Shown here: positions 7,564 through 15,811 of the stretch, piece by piece
How positions within the stretch are numbered: position 1 is the first letter of the stretch
Layout: each line of letters starts with the position of its first letter
Assembly (NCBI GenBank): GCA_026645935.1
Contig: JAPKMP010000018.1
Span: 26,268 to 90,267, forward strand
Source of the DNA: Candidatus Villigracilaceae bacterium
GTDB lineage: Bacteria > Chloroflexota > Anaerolineae > Anaerolineales > Villigracilaceae
Direction: 5' to 3'
Length of the DNA stretch: 64,000 nucleotides
Notes under the pieces: model-generated
What the model saw: the letters and a program-made list of their open reading frames with translations, nothing else
The model's database searches: none
What the model was told of the DNA's origin: nothing
Position numbers and translations under genes: made by a program

Positions 7564-10086
7564 TTATGATAAGTCGCTTGTCGTGCCTTTCCAGAATCTT
7601 TCGAAGGATTCGGCGAGGAGTGCGTGTTCCGGCTGGGAAAGGTATGGGTCGCGCTCGAACAACGCTTTTGCGTGCTCGCGTGCTTTTTCGATCAATGCCA
7701 CATCAGTGATGCTTGCCATCTTCAACGACGAGGCAAAACCAGCCTGGCGGGTGCCGAGGAATTCGCCCGGTCCGCGCAGTTTCAGATCGAGGTCGGCGAG
7801 TTCGAAACCGTTATTGGTGGTCGCCATCGCCTGCAAACGTTCATTCTCCGCCTCGTCTTCGTGCGTGGGAATCAACAGACAGGTGGACGCCACCGAGCCG
7901 CGCCCGACACGCCCGCGAAGTTGATGCAGCTGCGCCAGGCCGAATCGGTCCGCGCCTTCGATGAGCATCAGTGTTGAATTGGGTACGTCCACACCCACTT
8001 CGATGACCGTCGTCGAAACAAGGATGTCGAATTCCTTATCTCGGAATTTCAGCATCACTTCGTCTTTTTCGCCCGGTTTCATCCGTCCGTGAAGCAGGGC
8101 GAGTTTCAGGTCGGGGAACACCTGGTTGGATAGCGTCTCAAAATCGTCGACCGCCGCGCGGACATTAATCTTTTCGCTCTCGTCGATCAAAGGATAGACG
8201 ATGAAAGCCTGGTTGCCGTTCTTCACCTGCGCGCGGATCATCGTATAGGCGCGTTCGCGCTCCTGCGGACGAAGAACATGCGTCGCGATGGGTTGTCTCC
8301 CGACAGGCATTTCATCCATGACGGATATATCGAGGTCACCGAACATCGTCAGCGCCAGCGAACGCGGAATGGGCGTGGCGGTCATGACCAGAAGATGCGG
8401 GTTCGTGCCCTTGCTCCTCAACTCGGCGCGCTGCTCCACGCCAAAGCGATGCTGTTCATCGATGACCACAAATTGCAATTCCTTGAACTGAACATCCGGT
8501 TCGATGACCGCATGGGTGCCGATCACGATTTTGATCGAACCATCCGCCAAACCGGCGCGGATCGCCTCCTTCTCGGACCCGGTCGTGCTCCCCACCAGCA
8601 GGCGGATCTCGTCCTGCCGTAAAAATCCATTTTCTCCAGCGAGCAAACTGCTGATCGTGCGGTAATGTTGCTCCGCCAGGATCGAAGTCGGCGCCATGAC
8701 CGCGGCTTGCGCCCCGTTCGTGATCACCATGCTCGCCCCAAGCGCGGCAATGACCGTTTTGCCGGAGCCCACATCGCCTTGAATTAGCCGATTCATCGGT
8801 TTGCCCGAATCCAAATCCTTGCGAATATCGCTCAACGACTTTTGCTGGGCAGAGGTCAGGGTGAAGGGCAAAGCCGCCAAACGCGCATTCAGCCACTCGT
8901 CCGGGACTGCGAAGCGTTTGCCTTCCACCGACTGCCAATCGCGTTTTTGCCTCAACACACCCATTTGCAAATAAAAGATCTCATCGAAGGCGAGGCGTTC
9001 ACGCGCAAGTTTGAGCCGCGCCTGTGAATCGGGGAAATGCGCCTGCGTTAACGCTTCGCCGAGCGAGACCAATTGCGCCTCGCGTTTGATCGTGTCGGGC
9101 AGGGCATCCACCACGGCAGGCGCCCAATATGAAACGACCTGCTTCATCTGGTTGCGAAGCCACTTTTGTGTGATGCGCTCCGTCAACGGATAGATCGGCA
9201 CAATGCGATTGGTGTGCAGATTTTCCATCTCCACGCTTTCCCAATCGGGGCTGTTCATCACGATGCGCCCAAGATACTGATCGATCTTTCCGGAAACGGA
9301 AATGGCGTCGCCCTGTTTGAGCCGGTTAATCAACCACGGCTGGTTGAAGAAAGTGATCCGCATCGAACCTGTGCCGTCGCTGATGATGACCTCGATGATG
9401 TTCATCTTGCCGCCGCGCACCGGGCGGTTGTGAACGCTTTGGATCGTCCCAAGCACAGTCACCACATCGCCGTACATCAACGCATTGATCGGCTTGAGCA
9501 ATGTGTAATCTTCGTAGCGGCGCGGGAAGTAATACAGCATATCCCCCAGCGTCTTCATCCCAAGTTTTTCCAGAGATTCGGCGTTGCGAGGTCCCACACC
9601 CTGCAAAACCGTCAACTGCGCGTTCAACGCGGCAGGAGTCTGGCTGTGCCTTGCGCTGGTTGCAGAATCGAATCTCTGCCCCGGCGCATGTTTTTGTCTT
9701 TGAGGATGCGGACGCCCCTGGTTTTGATTCTTCGACGGAGCGGGTGCGGCTTCTGGAGCATATGCCTTCCCATTATCATCGCTTCGCGGCGGACGGGGAG
9801 GCTGGTTCTGCGTCTTTGGCTTTTGCCCCGCCTCGGGGTAGGTCTCGCCGATCCGCTTCCAAAGTCCCTTCAAAGAATCCGCCCGCCCGGCGGGAGGCAG
9901 TTTCTCGTAAGCTCGCAAACGCGAAACGACCGCTTGTATCACTTCCTCGGTGATGCCGTCGGCGCGCGCCTCCCCTTCCCAGTAATCGAGCATTTTGGCA
10001 AGTCCGCCGATGATGGCGGTGTTCTCGTATTTGTTTTCGTGTTCGAGCCGGAAGAATTTTCTCAGTTTTTCCAGTGAGGGTTGCAT
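7564..10086 (-). CDS. recG: ATP-dependent DNA helicase RecG
   Basis: 840 residues. RecG is a superfamily 2 helicase that regresses stalled replication forks and moves Holliday junctions. The wedge/OB domain spans about 155-300 (LQGVGPRNAESLEKLGM). Walker A is GDVGSGKT (437-444) and the DExH box is DEQHRFG. MTATPIPRSLALTMFGDLD and QLRGRVGRG complete the helicase core. E. coli RecG has 693 residues; the extra 150 or so are an N-terminal helical part (1-85) plus a Pro/Gln-rich linker (85-150). A TAAAAT box ends 7 bases before the ATG and there is no ribosome site, which suggests a leaderless message. Confidence 0.95.
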   Translation of the reverse strand: MQPSLEKLRKFFRLEHENKYENTAIIGGLAKMLDYWEGEARADGITEEVIQAVVSRLRAYEKLPPAGRADSLKGLWKRIGETYPEAGQKPKTQNQPPRPPRSDDNGKAYAPEAAPAPSKNQNQGRPHPQRQKHAPGQRFDSATSARHSQTPAALNAQLTVLQGVGPRNAESLEKLGMKTLGDMLYYFPRRYEDYTLLKPINALMYGDVVTVLGTIQSVHNRPVRGGKMNIIEVIISDGTGSMRITFFNQPWLINRLKQGDAISVSGKIDQYLGRIVMNSPDWESVEMENLHTNRIVPIYPLTERITQKWLRNQMKQVVSYWAPAVVDALPDTIKREAQLVSLGEALTQAHFPDSQARLKLARERLAFDEIFYLQMGVLRQKRDWQSVEGKRFAVPDEWLNARLAALPFTLTSAQQKSLSDIRKDLDSGKPMNRLIQGDVGSGKTVIAALGASMVITNGAQAAVMAPTSILAEQHYRTISSLLAGENGFLRQDEIRLLVGSTTGSEKEAIRAGLADGSIKIVIGTHAVIEPDVQFKELQFVVIDEQHRFGVEQRAELRSKGTNPHLLVMTATPIPRSLALTMFGDLDISVMDEMPVGRQPIATHVLRPQERERAYTMIRAQVKNGNQAFIVYPLIDESEKINVRAAVDDFETLSNQVFPDLKLALLHGRMKPGEKDEVMLKFRDKEFDILVSTTVIEVGVDVPNSTLMLIEGADRFGLAQLHQLRGRVGRGSVASTCLLIPTHEDEAENERLQAMATTNNGFELADLDLKLRGPGEFLGTRQAGFASSLKMASITDVALIEKAREHAKALFERDPYLSQPEHALLAESFERFWKGTTSDLS

Positions 10087-10093
10087 ATGGATA

Positions 10094-10099
10094 ATTTTA
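10094..10099 (-). promoter_or_regulatory. -10 box of recG, leaderless type
   Basis: On the minus strand the order is TGATAAAAT, seven bases, then ATG of recG at 10086. An extended -10 this close to the start codon would put transcription start at or next to the A of ATG. No Shine-Dalgarno sequence is present. Confidence 0.55.
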
Positions 10100-10115
10100 T
10101 CATGGAGGAATTAAG

Positions 10116-10952
10116 TCACTTCTTTATAGCCGCAAAACCCAGACCGTTCGGTCCAAGATGCGTGCCGATCACCGCCGTGACGTTGACGAAAAAAATATCC
10201 CTAGGCACAGACTTTCTTGCCTGTTGCATCAGGGAATTCAATAGATTTTGCGCGCGGGCTTCTGCGTTGGTGTGCAAAATGGCGAGACGTTCCATCTCGC
10301 CAATTTCCAGCGCAAAGTTCAAGATTTTTTCGTCCACCAGCGCTGTCGTGCGGACCGCGCCGATGGCTCTCACCTCGCCATCGCGCAGTTCGATCATCGG
10401 CTTGATGGAAAGCAATCCGCCCAAATTGGCGACCACACCCGGTACGCGTCCGCTTCGTTTGAGGTATTCCAGCGTGTCGAGCGCGGCTTTGACTTGTAAT
10501 CGTTTCCGCGCGGATTCTGCGGCTTCGAGAGCGGCCTTCAAACCCAGGTCGCCCGTTTCGGCGGCGGCAAGGACTTGAAAGCCCAGCCCCATCGAAAGCG
10601 AGCCGCTATCCACTACAGTGACTTTGCCGGGGAAATTTCCCGCCGCCTGTTTTGCGATGTTGACGATGGCCGTCAATTGCGAAGCGGCATGGATGGAGAG
10701 GATATGGTCACAACCTGAATCGAGCAGGGTCCGATACGGCGAAAGAAAATCTCCAATCGACGGCGCGGCAGTCGTCGGATGGGATCGAAGCGTGGGAAGG
10801 CGGGAATAAAACTCTTCGCGGGTGACGCTAATCCCGTCCTTGTATTCCTTTCCATCCAACACAAGGATGGTGGGTACGACATTAATCCCGTGTTGTTCGA
10901 TCAGGTACGCAGGCAGGTCGGAGGTCGAGTCGGTGACAATTCCCAGTTTCAT
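10116..10952 (-). CDS. degV: DegV-family fatty-acid-binding protein (FakB-like)
   Basis: 278 residues, the usual DegV length. The start is the ATG at 10952, giving MKLGIVTDSTSDLP; the frame is open 117 bases further upstream, but that part is the dispersed repeat at 10977. Family marks are DSTSDLP (8-14), a PTTAAPS loop and VDSGSLSMGLGF. DegV/FakB proteins hold a fatty acid while the FakA kinase phosphorylates it for phospholipid synthesis. A FakA-like protein is encoded at 12542-14227, so the pair is probably functional. The start looks leaderless. Confidence 0.9.
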   Translation of the reverse strand: MKLGIVTDSTSDLPAYLIEQHGINVVPTILVLDGKEYKDGISVTREEFYSRLPTLRSHPTTAAPSIGDFLSPYRTLLDSGCDHILSIHAASQLTAIVNIAKQAAGNFPGKVTVVDSGSLSMGLGFQVLAAAETGDLGLKAALEAAESARKRLQVKAALDTLEYLKRSGRVPGVVANLGGLLSIKPMIELRDGEVRAIGAVRTTALVDEKILNFALEIGEMERLAILHTNAEARAQNLLNSLMQQARKSVPRDIFFVNVTAVIGTHLGPNGLGFAAIKK

Positions 10953-10958
10953 GAAGGA

Positions 10959-10964
10959 AGTGTA
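10959..10964 (-). promoter_or_regulatory. -10 box of degV, leaderless type
   Basis: TGCTACACT on the minus strand ends six bases before the ATG at 10952, with no ribosome site between. It has the same layout as the recG and other starts in this window. Confidence 0.45.
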
Positions 10965-10976
10965 GCATAAAAGAAC

Positions 10977-11070
10977 GATGTCATTGCGAGAAGGAGCGAA
11001 ACGACGACGAAGCAATCTCCCCATCATTTTGGAGATTGCTCCGGGCGCTGTGCGCCGTAGCAATGACATT
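10977..11070. repeat. Dispersed palindromic repeat (TCATTGCGAG type)
   Basis: The element runs from TGTCATTGCGAG through GAAGCAATCTCC, a short loop, GGAGATTGCT, to GCAATGACATT. The two ends and the two inner arms are inverted copies. The same element occurs at 45088-45187 and, in frame, at 3018-3102. No protein is encoded. Confidence 0.75.
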
Positions 11071-11090
11071 CCTAACCTTATATTTTACCC

Positions 11091-11119
11091 TTGACATATT
11101 GTATATCACACAGTATAAT
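11091..11119 (+). promoter_or_regulatory. Near-perfect sigma-70 promoter of the PadR gene
   Basis: TTGACA (11091-11096), a 17-base spacer, then TATAAT (11114-11119), the exact vegetative consensus. Transcription would start near 11126, leaving an 11-base leader with AAAGG before the ATG at 11137. The spacer has a weak palindrome (ATTGTA with TATAAT) that could serve as a PadR operator. Confidence 0.85.
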
Positions 11120-11136
11120 GCGGCAAAGGTTGAAAT

Positions 11137-11466
11137 ATGGCAAACACAGAATCGCTCGAAAATGTCGTATTGGAGTTGCGGCGCGGGGTGATCGTGCTCG
11201 CGGCGCTCAGCCAACTGGGCGCGGCGGAATACGGTTACTCCCTGCTCAAGAAACTCGCCGACCTCGGCTTGGAGGTGGATCAGGGCACGTTGTATCCCCT
11301 CCTCCGCCGGTTGGAGGCGCAAGGGCTGCTCGAATCAGATTGGAAGATCGAAGAGTCGCGCCCGCGTCGGTATTATGTCATCAGCACGGAAGGAAAAAAA
11401 CTCCTGCCGAAACTGAAAAAGGAATGGACGGGCATCGTGTCCGTGATGGATAGGATGCTCTCGTAA
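11137..11466 (+). CDS. PadR-family transcriptional regulator
   Basis: 109 residues with the PadR winged-helix fold and little else. The typical stretches are LELRRGVIVLAALS, GYSLLKKLADLGLEVDQGTLYPLLRRLEAQGLLE and RRYYVISTEGKK. PadR proteins are usually repressors of neighbouring membrane or transport genes and of themselves. The next gene, 19 bases on, is a membrane protein with a HAAS-type N-terminal domain. PadR and HAAS genes are commonly adjacent, so the pair is probably one operon with autoregulation. Confidence 0.92.
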   Translation: MANTESLENVVLELRRGVIVLAALSQLGAAEYGYSLLKKLADLGLEVDQGTLYPLLRRLEAQGLLESDWKIEESRPRRYYVISTEGKKLLPKLKKEWTGIVSVMDRMLS

Positions 11467-11485
11467 TGAAAGGAAAGGAATAACC

Positions 11486-12493
11486 ATGAACCTCATAGAT
11501 CGTTATGTCGCCGAAGTCGGCAGGCGCCTTTTGCTCGTCAAGGGGCGGAAGGATATCGAAAATGAATTACGCTCCACGCTCGATGATATGCTGGAGGAAC
11601 GCGCAAGCAAAGCAGGCACACCCGCCGACGAAGCCATGCAAATGGAATTGTTGAAAGAATACGGCGCGCCGCACAAGGTCGCGCAGACGTATAACCCGCA
11701 TCCGTATCTGATCGGTCCGCGCATCTATCCCTTCTTCACCTTCATTTTGAAGATCGTGCTTGCGGCAGTGGCATTTGGATTAAGTATCGCCCTGGTGATA
11801 CAGATCATTTCACAGTCGCCCATGTCTGCCGCGGAGTTTTTATCGACGGTCGGCAAAGGCATTCTGAACATCATCTCGGTGGGCATCGCCGTGTTCGGGA
11901 ATATGGCGCTGGTCTTCGCACTGATCGAGCGCTACGCCCCCGCCGCAGATTTCAAAATGGACGAAGACAAGGAATGGGATCCTGCCGCGCTCAAGAAGGA
12001 ACCGGAACCGGACGAGGTCAAGATTTGGGAGCCGATCCTCGCGATTGTCTTCACCTTCATCGCGCTGAGCATCTTCAACTTCAACCCTCAGTTGATCGGC
12101 ATCTACTACTTGAACGGCGATGGCTGGCAGGTCACGCCGCTGCTCTCCGAAGCCTTCTTCCGCTGGCTGCCCCTGCTGAATGTCGTATGGGTCGCTGAAA
12201 TCGTTCTGAACGGCATGTTGTTACGCTCAGGCAAGTGGACGAACGGTGCCAGACTCTTTTCCATCGGCATCAAGCTGGTCCAGGTCTTCATCATCGTCAT
12301 GCTTTTGATGGGACCATCCATCCTGGCTCTGACGCCTGAATCAATGGCGTCAGGCGGCATCACCGACCCCGACGCCGCCGGGAAACTCAACGAATTGGCT
12401 CACACCGCAATCAAGTTCGCGCTCGGATTTGCCGTGCTGGGAACGGTGGTGGAGGTCATCAAGTCCTTGTACAAGATGGTGACACAAAAATAA
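11486..12493 (+). CDS. Membrane protein with N-terminal HAAS-like domain
   Basis: 335 residues. The first 75 or so are a helical cytoplasmic domain (YVAEVGRRLLLVKGRKDIENELRSTL-DDMLEER, ending GAPHKVAQTY), which matches the HAAS/DUF1700 type. About six membrane segments follow, with a charged cytoplasmic loop at 155-180 (DEDKEWDPAALKKEPEPDE). RBS AAGGAAAGGAAT precedes the ATG. It is co-transcribed with the PadR regulator and probably its target. The function of the membrane part is unknown. Confidence 0.8.
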   Translation: MNLIDRYVAEVGRRLLLVKGRKDIENELRSTLDDMLEERASKAGTPADEAMQMELLKEYGAPHKVAQTYNPHPYLIGPRIYPFFTFILKIVLAAVAFGLSIALVIQIISQSPMSAAEFLSTVGKGILNIISVGIAVFGNMALVFALIERYAPAADFKMDEDKEWDPAALKKEPEPDEVKIWEPILAIVFTFIALSIFNFNPQLIGIYYLNGDGWQVTPLLSEAFFRWLPLLNVVWVAEIVLNGMLLRSGKWTNGARLFSIGIKLVQVFIIVMLLMGPSILALTPESMASGGITDPDAAGKLNELAHTAIKFALGFAVLGTVVEVIKSLYKMVTQK

Positions 12494-12512
12494 CAAGGGA
12501 TGTCATACATAA

Positions 12513-12549
12513 AAAAGTGACTGTCGCCTTCGAGGGGACAGTCACTTTT
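12513..12549. terminator. Bidirectional terminator
   Basis: Perfect arms AAAAGTGACTGTC (12513-12525) and GACAGTCACTTTT (12537-12549) with A and T runs on both sides. It lies between converging genes and overlaps the end of the fakA-like gene. Confidence 0.85.
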
Positions 12550-14227
12550 CGTTCCAAAAATCATTCAATCGAAAGGATAAATTGATAATGCGGCTGCCCC
12601 CCTCCTGAACCTCGACCTCGAGATTGGAGTATTTTTCACGGACGTGATCCGCGACCCGGTTGGCGTCGGCATGAGATAGATCCGCTCCAAAAAACAGGGT
12701 GACGATCTCGCATTGACCCGCTTCCGCTTTTTCGAGCAGGTCGAACACCCCTTTTTCGATGGAATCGGCGGAAGCGACAAGTTTGCCATCCAGAAGAGAG
12801 ATCACCTGTCCCTCTTTCACCGTTACCCCGTCGATCTCCACCGAGCGTGTGGCAACCGTGATCTCGCCGGTCTTCGCGTTGTTCATCGCGCGGTTCATCT
12901 TCGCGGCGACCGCTTCCACATCGCCAGCGGGGTCGAACGAAAGCATGGCGGCAAGTCCCTGCGGAACGGTGCGGGTTGGAACCACTTGCACTTTCTTCAC
13001 AGTGACTTCCTTCGCCTGGTTCGCCGCCATGATGATATTTTTATTATTCGGCAGTATGATCACTTTATCCGTCGGCATATTCTCGAACGAACCCAAAATA
13101 TCCTGCGTGGAGGGATTCATCGTCTGTCCGCCTTCCACAACGGCGGCAACCCCGAGGCTGGCAAAGATGCGGCTGATTCCCGTTCCCGGCGAGACGACCA
13201 CCACGGCAATATTCCCAGGCTCCACCGTGCTGAACTGAATCTGCGAAGACTTGCTTTTCTGAATATCATCCATCTGTGCCATCAAATTTTCAATGGCAAC
13301 CTTCGTCACGGTTCCGATTCCCATGATGTAATCGATGGGCGTATAACGGTTCTCGGTCGGGACGTGGATATGCATGCGATACATCCCATCCCCTTCGCCC
13401 ACCTGGATCGACGTGCCCATCTCTTCAAGTTTTCCATAAAACCCATGCAGGTCCAGCTCGCCGGTCGGGACAAAATCAACGACCACTTCATAATCCTGTC
13501 CCTCCTCCACTTCCTCCATCGCACCTTCCAAACTCATCGCCGAGAGCGATTGGACCTGCATCGTCGGCGTTTCAAGCGACTCGCCGTAAACATGTCGCAG
13601 CATTCCCTCCATAAAAAAGAACAAACCTTTTCCGCCCGAATCCACCACACCCGCCTGTTTCAGGATCGGAAGTTGTTCGGGGGTTTTCCTGACCGCTTCA
13701 TCCGCAGCGCGGACCGCCGCCTCGAGCAATTCCAACGCATCCTTCACGGACCCGGAAGCTGATTCGGCCGCATTGGCAGTTTCTTTAATGACGGTCAGGA
13801 TCGTCCCCTCGACAGGCTTGACCACGCCTTTATACGCCGTATCGCGCGCTTCGCCCAACGCTTTGACGAATGTTTGGATATCCAATGATTCGCTTTCATG
13901 CACGGCGCGTGAAAAACCGCGCAGGATCTGGCTGGTGATCACCCCCGAATTGCCGCGCGCGCCCATCAACGCACCCTTGGAAAAAGCCCCTGCCATCTCG
14001 CCAAGATGACGCGTACCTTTATCTTTGATCTCGTTCCATGCCGCCTGCAGGGTCAAACTCATATTCGTGCCGGTATCCCCATCCGGGACCGGAAACACGT
14101 TCAACGCATTGACCACCTGCTGGTTTGTCCGAAGCCAGGTCAACCCGGCTTCGACAAGGCGTTTGAATGCCTGCCCGTCAACGGTACGCTTACGCAATTT
14201 CTCCACTCGCGCGGTATCGATCGCCAT
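12542..14227 (-). CDS. fakA: DhaL-domain fatty acid kinase (FakA/YloV family)
   Basis: 561 residues, the usual size. Residues 1-210 form a DhaL (DAK2) kinase domain with the Mg-ATP loop FPVPDGDTGTNM (45-56) and GARGNSGVITSQILRGF (about 92-108). The rest is the FakA C-terminal region with VSPGTGISRIFASLGVAAVVEGGQTMNPST. FakA phosphorylates fatty acids held by DegV-like FakB proteins to make acyl phosphate for phospholipids. A degV gene is at 10116 and an asp23 gene lies directly upstream, as in Bacillus. RBS AGGAGA precedes the ATG. Confidence 0.9.
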   Translation of the reverse strand: MAIDTARVEKLRKRTVDGQAFKRLVEAGLTWLRTNQQVVNALNVFPVPDGDTGTNMSLTLQAAWNEIKDKGTRHLGEMAGAFSKGALMGARGNSGVITSQILRGFSRAVHESESLDIQTFVKALGEARDTAYKGVVKPVEGTILTVIKETANAAESASGSVKDALELLEAAVRAADEAVRKTPEQLPILKQAGVVDSGGKGLFFFMEGMLRHVYGESLETPTMQVQSLSAMSLEGAMEEVEEGQDYEVVVDFVPTGELDLHGFYGKLEEMGTSIQVGEGDGMYRMHIHVPTENRYTPIDYIMGIGTVTKVAIENLMAQMDDIQKSKSSQIQFSTVEPGNIAVVVVSPGTGISRIFASLGVAAVVEGGQTMNPSTQDILGSFENMPTDKVIILPNNKNIIMAANQAKEVTVKKVQVVPTRTVPQGLAAMLSFDPAGDVEAVAAKMNRAMNNAKTGEITVATRSVEIDGVTVKEGQVISLLDGKLVASADSIEKGVFDLLEKAEAGQCEIVTLFFGADLSHADANRVADHVREKYSNLEVEVQEGGSRIINLSFRLNDFWNEK

Positions 14228-14239
14228 GAATCGCTTCTC

Positions 14240-14596
14240 CTAATCCGTATTGCTGATTCGCAATCCCGCCACATGCACATTGACCGTGCTGACTTTCAAT
14301 CCCAAGGCCTTTTCCACATGGAAGCGGACCGTATTCGCCACACTCTCTGCCACGGCGTTGATACGCGTCCCGAATTCGACGATGACATGCACGTCGATAT
14401 GGATCTCATCCTCCAGGTACCGGACGGAGATTCCCCGTGATGGTTCGCGGGTGATGCTGGAGACGATGCCGTCTGCCAGGTTCTTGGGAGCCAGCCCCAC
14501 CACCCCGTAAGATTGAAGCGTGGCATGATACGCAATCGTCGCCACCGCATTCGGCGAGACGTGGATCCCGCCCAGTGAAGTCGTTTCTTCGCCCAT
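14240..14596 (-). CDS. Asp23/Gls24 family envelope stress protein
   Basis: 118 residues starting at the ATG at 14596, which has GAGGA before it; the open frame extends 26 codons further but reads like non-coding basic sequence. The Asp23/YloU fold is shown by GGIHVSPNAVATIAYHAT, YGVVGLAPKN and VEFGTRINAVAESVANTVRFHVEKALGL-KVSTVNVHVAG. It ends 12 bases before the fakA-like gene, so the two form an operon, as yloU-yloV in Bacillus. Confidence 0.92.
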   Translation of the reverse strand: MGEETTSLGGIHVSPNAVATIAYHATLQSYGVVGLAPKNLADGIVSSITREPSRGISVRYLEDEIHIDVHVIVEFGTRINAVAESVANTVRFHVEKALGLKVSTVNVHVAGLRISNTD

Positions 14597-14714
14597 AGGT
14601 TCCTCAGTCGTTTTCAACTCGAACCGCCGTCCCCGGCGGCGTGAACGATTCGATCTTGCGCTGTCACGGCGCAAGGGACAAAATTTCAGTATGTCCCTAT
14701 TTTAACATCTCTTC

Positions 14715-14743
14715 TTGAAGTTGGTTACGTTCTATGGTAAAAT
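14715..14743 (+). promoter_or_regulatory. Promoter of rpmB
   Basis: TTGAAG (14715-14720), 17 bases, TAAAAT (14738-14743), with TGG before the -10. The leader to the rpmB ATG at 14808 is about 58 bases and carries AAAGGA near its end. Confidence 0.65.
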
Positions 14744-14807
14744 GCCGTGCCTTCGAAAAGGGCAAATGGAATTATTGCAAGGAAAGATGAAGAAAGGATT
14801 CTCAGAC

Positions 14808-14993
14808 ATGGCAAAGTGCAACCACTGCGGCAAAACGACCACCTTCGGACACAACCGCTCCTTCTCACAGCGCGCCACCAACCGCACCTTCAAACCCAAT
14901 CTCCAAAAGGTTTCGGTGATGGAAAAAGGTCGCCTCGTGAAGAAGACCCTGTGCGCCAAGTGCATCAAGACGCTCGGCAAAGTAGCAGCGTAA
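14808..14993 (+). CDS. rpmB: Ribosomal protein L28 (zinc-binding form)
   Basis: 61 residues, starting MAKCNHCGK. The ATG at 14808 is preferred over upstream in-frame starts because L28 proteins begin here and AAAGGA lies just ahead. Motifs are GHNRSFSQRATNRTFKPN and KKTLCAKCIKTLGK. The pairs CNHC (4-7) and CAKC (near the C-terminus) form a zinc ribbon, so this is the C+ type. L28 is part of the large ribosomal subunit. A strong terminator follows. Confidence 0.95.
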   Translation: MAKCNHCGKTTTFGHNRSFSQRATNRTFKPNLQKVSVMEKGRLVKKTLCAKCIKTLGKVAA

Positions 14994-15012
14994 GGGTCAT
15001 TCCCTTGTGAAG

Positions 15013-15042
15013 AAATCGCGGCGCATAACGCCGCGATTTTTT
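15013..15042. terminator. Bidirectional terminator after rpmB
   Basis: Perfect arms AAATCGCGGCG (15013-15023) and CGCCGCGATTT (15029-15039), followed by a run of T. It separates rpmB from the converging rpe gene. Confidence 0.9.
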
Positions 15043-15708
15043 TTATCCAATAGCGATCTCTTTCAAAGCATTCACGCCTGCCCCGCTGCCTTTCGGATGT
15101 TTGAAAACTGCGTTCCCCGCCACGAAGACATTTGCGCCAGCTTTCTTCATCAAGGGCAGGGTATCTGCGTTGATGCCGCCGTCCACCTCGAGATGGGCGT
15201 TGGAACGGAGCGCATTCAATTTCGCGCGAATCTCCTCGACCTTGGAGATCGTCTCTGGCATGAGCTTTTGACCGGAAAAACCGGGGACGACGCTCATGAC
15301 AAGAACCAGGTCTACCAATGGCAGGGCGGAGTCGATGGAAGAGGCTGGCGTTGCGGGATTCAACGTCACACCGGCGGTACAGCCCAAAGACTTAATTTTT
15401 TTTATAACATGCGGCAGATCGGGGCAGGTTTCGACATGGACAGTGAGGTTGCTCGCACCGGCTTTCGCAAATGCTTCTATGTGCTTCTCCGGTTCGAGAA
15501 TCATCAAATGCACATCGAGAGGGAGTTTGCTCATCCCTTTAAGAGATTCGACAAATAAGGGACCAACGGTAATTGTAGGCACGAAATGGCCGTCCATCAC
15601 ATCCACGTGAATCCAATCGGCTCCAGCAGATTCGATGGCAGCGACTTCGTCGGCGATATGTGCGAGGTCTGCGGCGATGATGGAGGGGGCGAGAATATTA
15701 ATTGACAT
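15043..15708 (-). CDS. rpe: Ribulose-phosphate 3-epimerase
   Basis: 221 residues, the normal length. It interconverts ribulose 5-phosphate and xylulose 5-phosphate in the pentose phosphate pathway. Motifs are APSIIAADLAHI (7-18), WIHVDVMDGHFVP (metal-binding His and Asp), VMSVVPGFSGQKLMPE and LEVDGGINADT. It lies between a Ser/Thr kinase gene and rpmB, the order also seen in Bacillus. The start codon lies in a short palindrome at the edge of a dispersed repeat. Confidence 0.95.
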   Translation of the reverse strand: MSINILAPSIIAADLAHIADEVAAIESAGADWIHVDVMDGHFVPTITVGPLFVESLKGMSKLPLDVHLMILEPEKHIEAFAKAGASNLTVHVETCPDLPHVIKKIKSLGCTAGVTLNPATPASSIDSALPLVDLVLVMSVVPGFSGQKLMPETISKVEEIRAKLNALRSNAHLEVDGGINADTLPLMKKAGANVFVAGNAVFKHPKGSGAGVNALKEIAIG

Positions 15709-15801
15709 TATTCATAATAATGTCACTCTGAGCGCAGCGAAGAGTCTCTCCCAATGGCAGGGAGATCCTTCGCGGCGCTTTGCGCCACTCAGGATGACAT
15801 G
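15704..15801. repeat. Dispersed repeat with palindrome at the rpe start
   Basis: Positions 15721-15801 are a repeat of the TGTCACTCTGAG...CAGGATGACA type with inner inverted arms (AGAGTCTCTCCC... GGGAGATCCTTC). At its left border a perfect palindrome of 9-bp arms, GACATTATT and AATAATGTC around CAT (15704-15724), includes the rpe start codon. Confidence 0.6.
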
Positions 15802-15811
15802 ATCGGGATTA

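Noticed and set aside
9166..10077. Long antisense frames over recG, fakA, metK and the large kinase
   Set aside because: They run opposite genes with clear family motifs, have no ribosome sites and read as His/Arg-rich shadow frames typical of GC-rich DNA.
10953..11069. N-terminal extension of the DegV frame by 39 codons
   Set aside because: The extra bases are the dispersed repeat at 10977-11070; DegV proteins start MKLGIVTDST and a -10 box lies just before that ATG.
14715..14807. 31-codon N-terminal extension of L28
   Set aside because: It spans the promoter (TTGAAG/TAAAAT), and L28 begins MAKCNHCGK.
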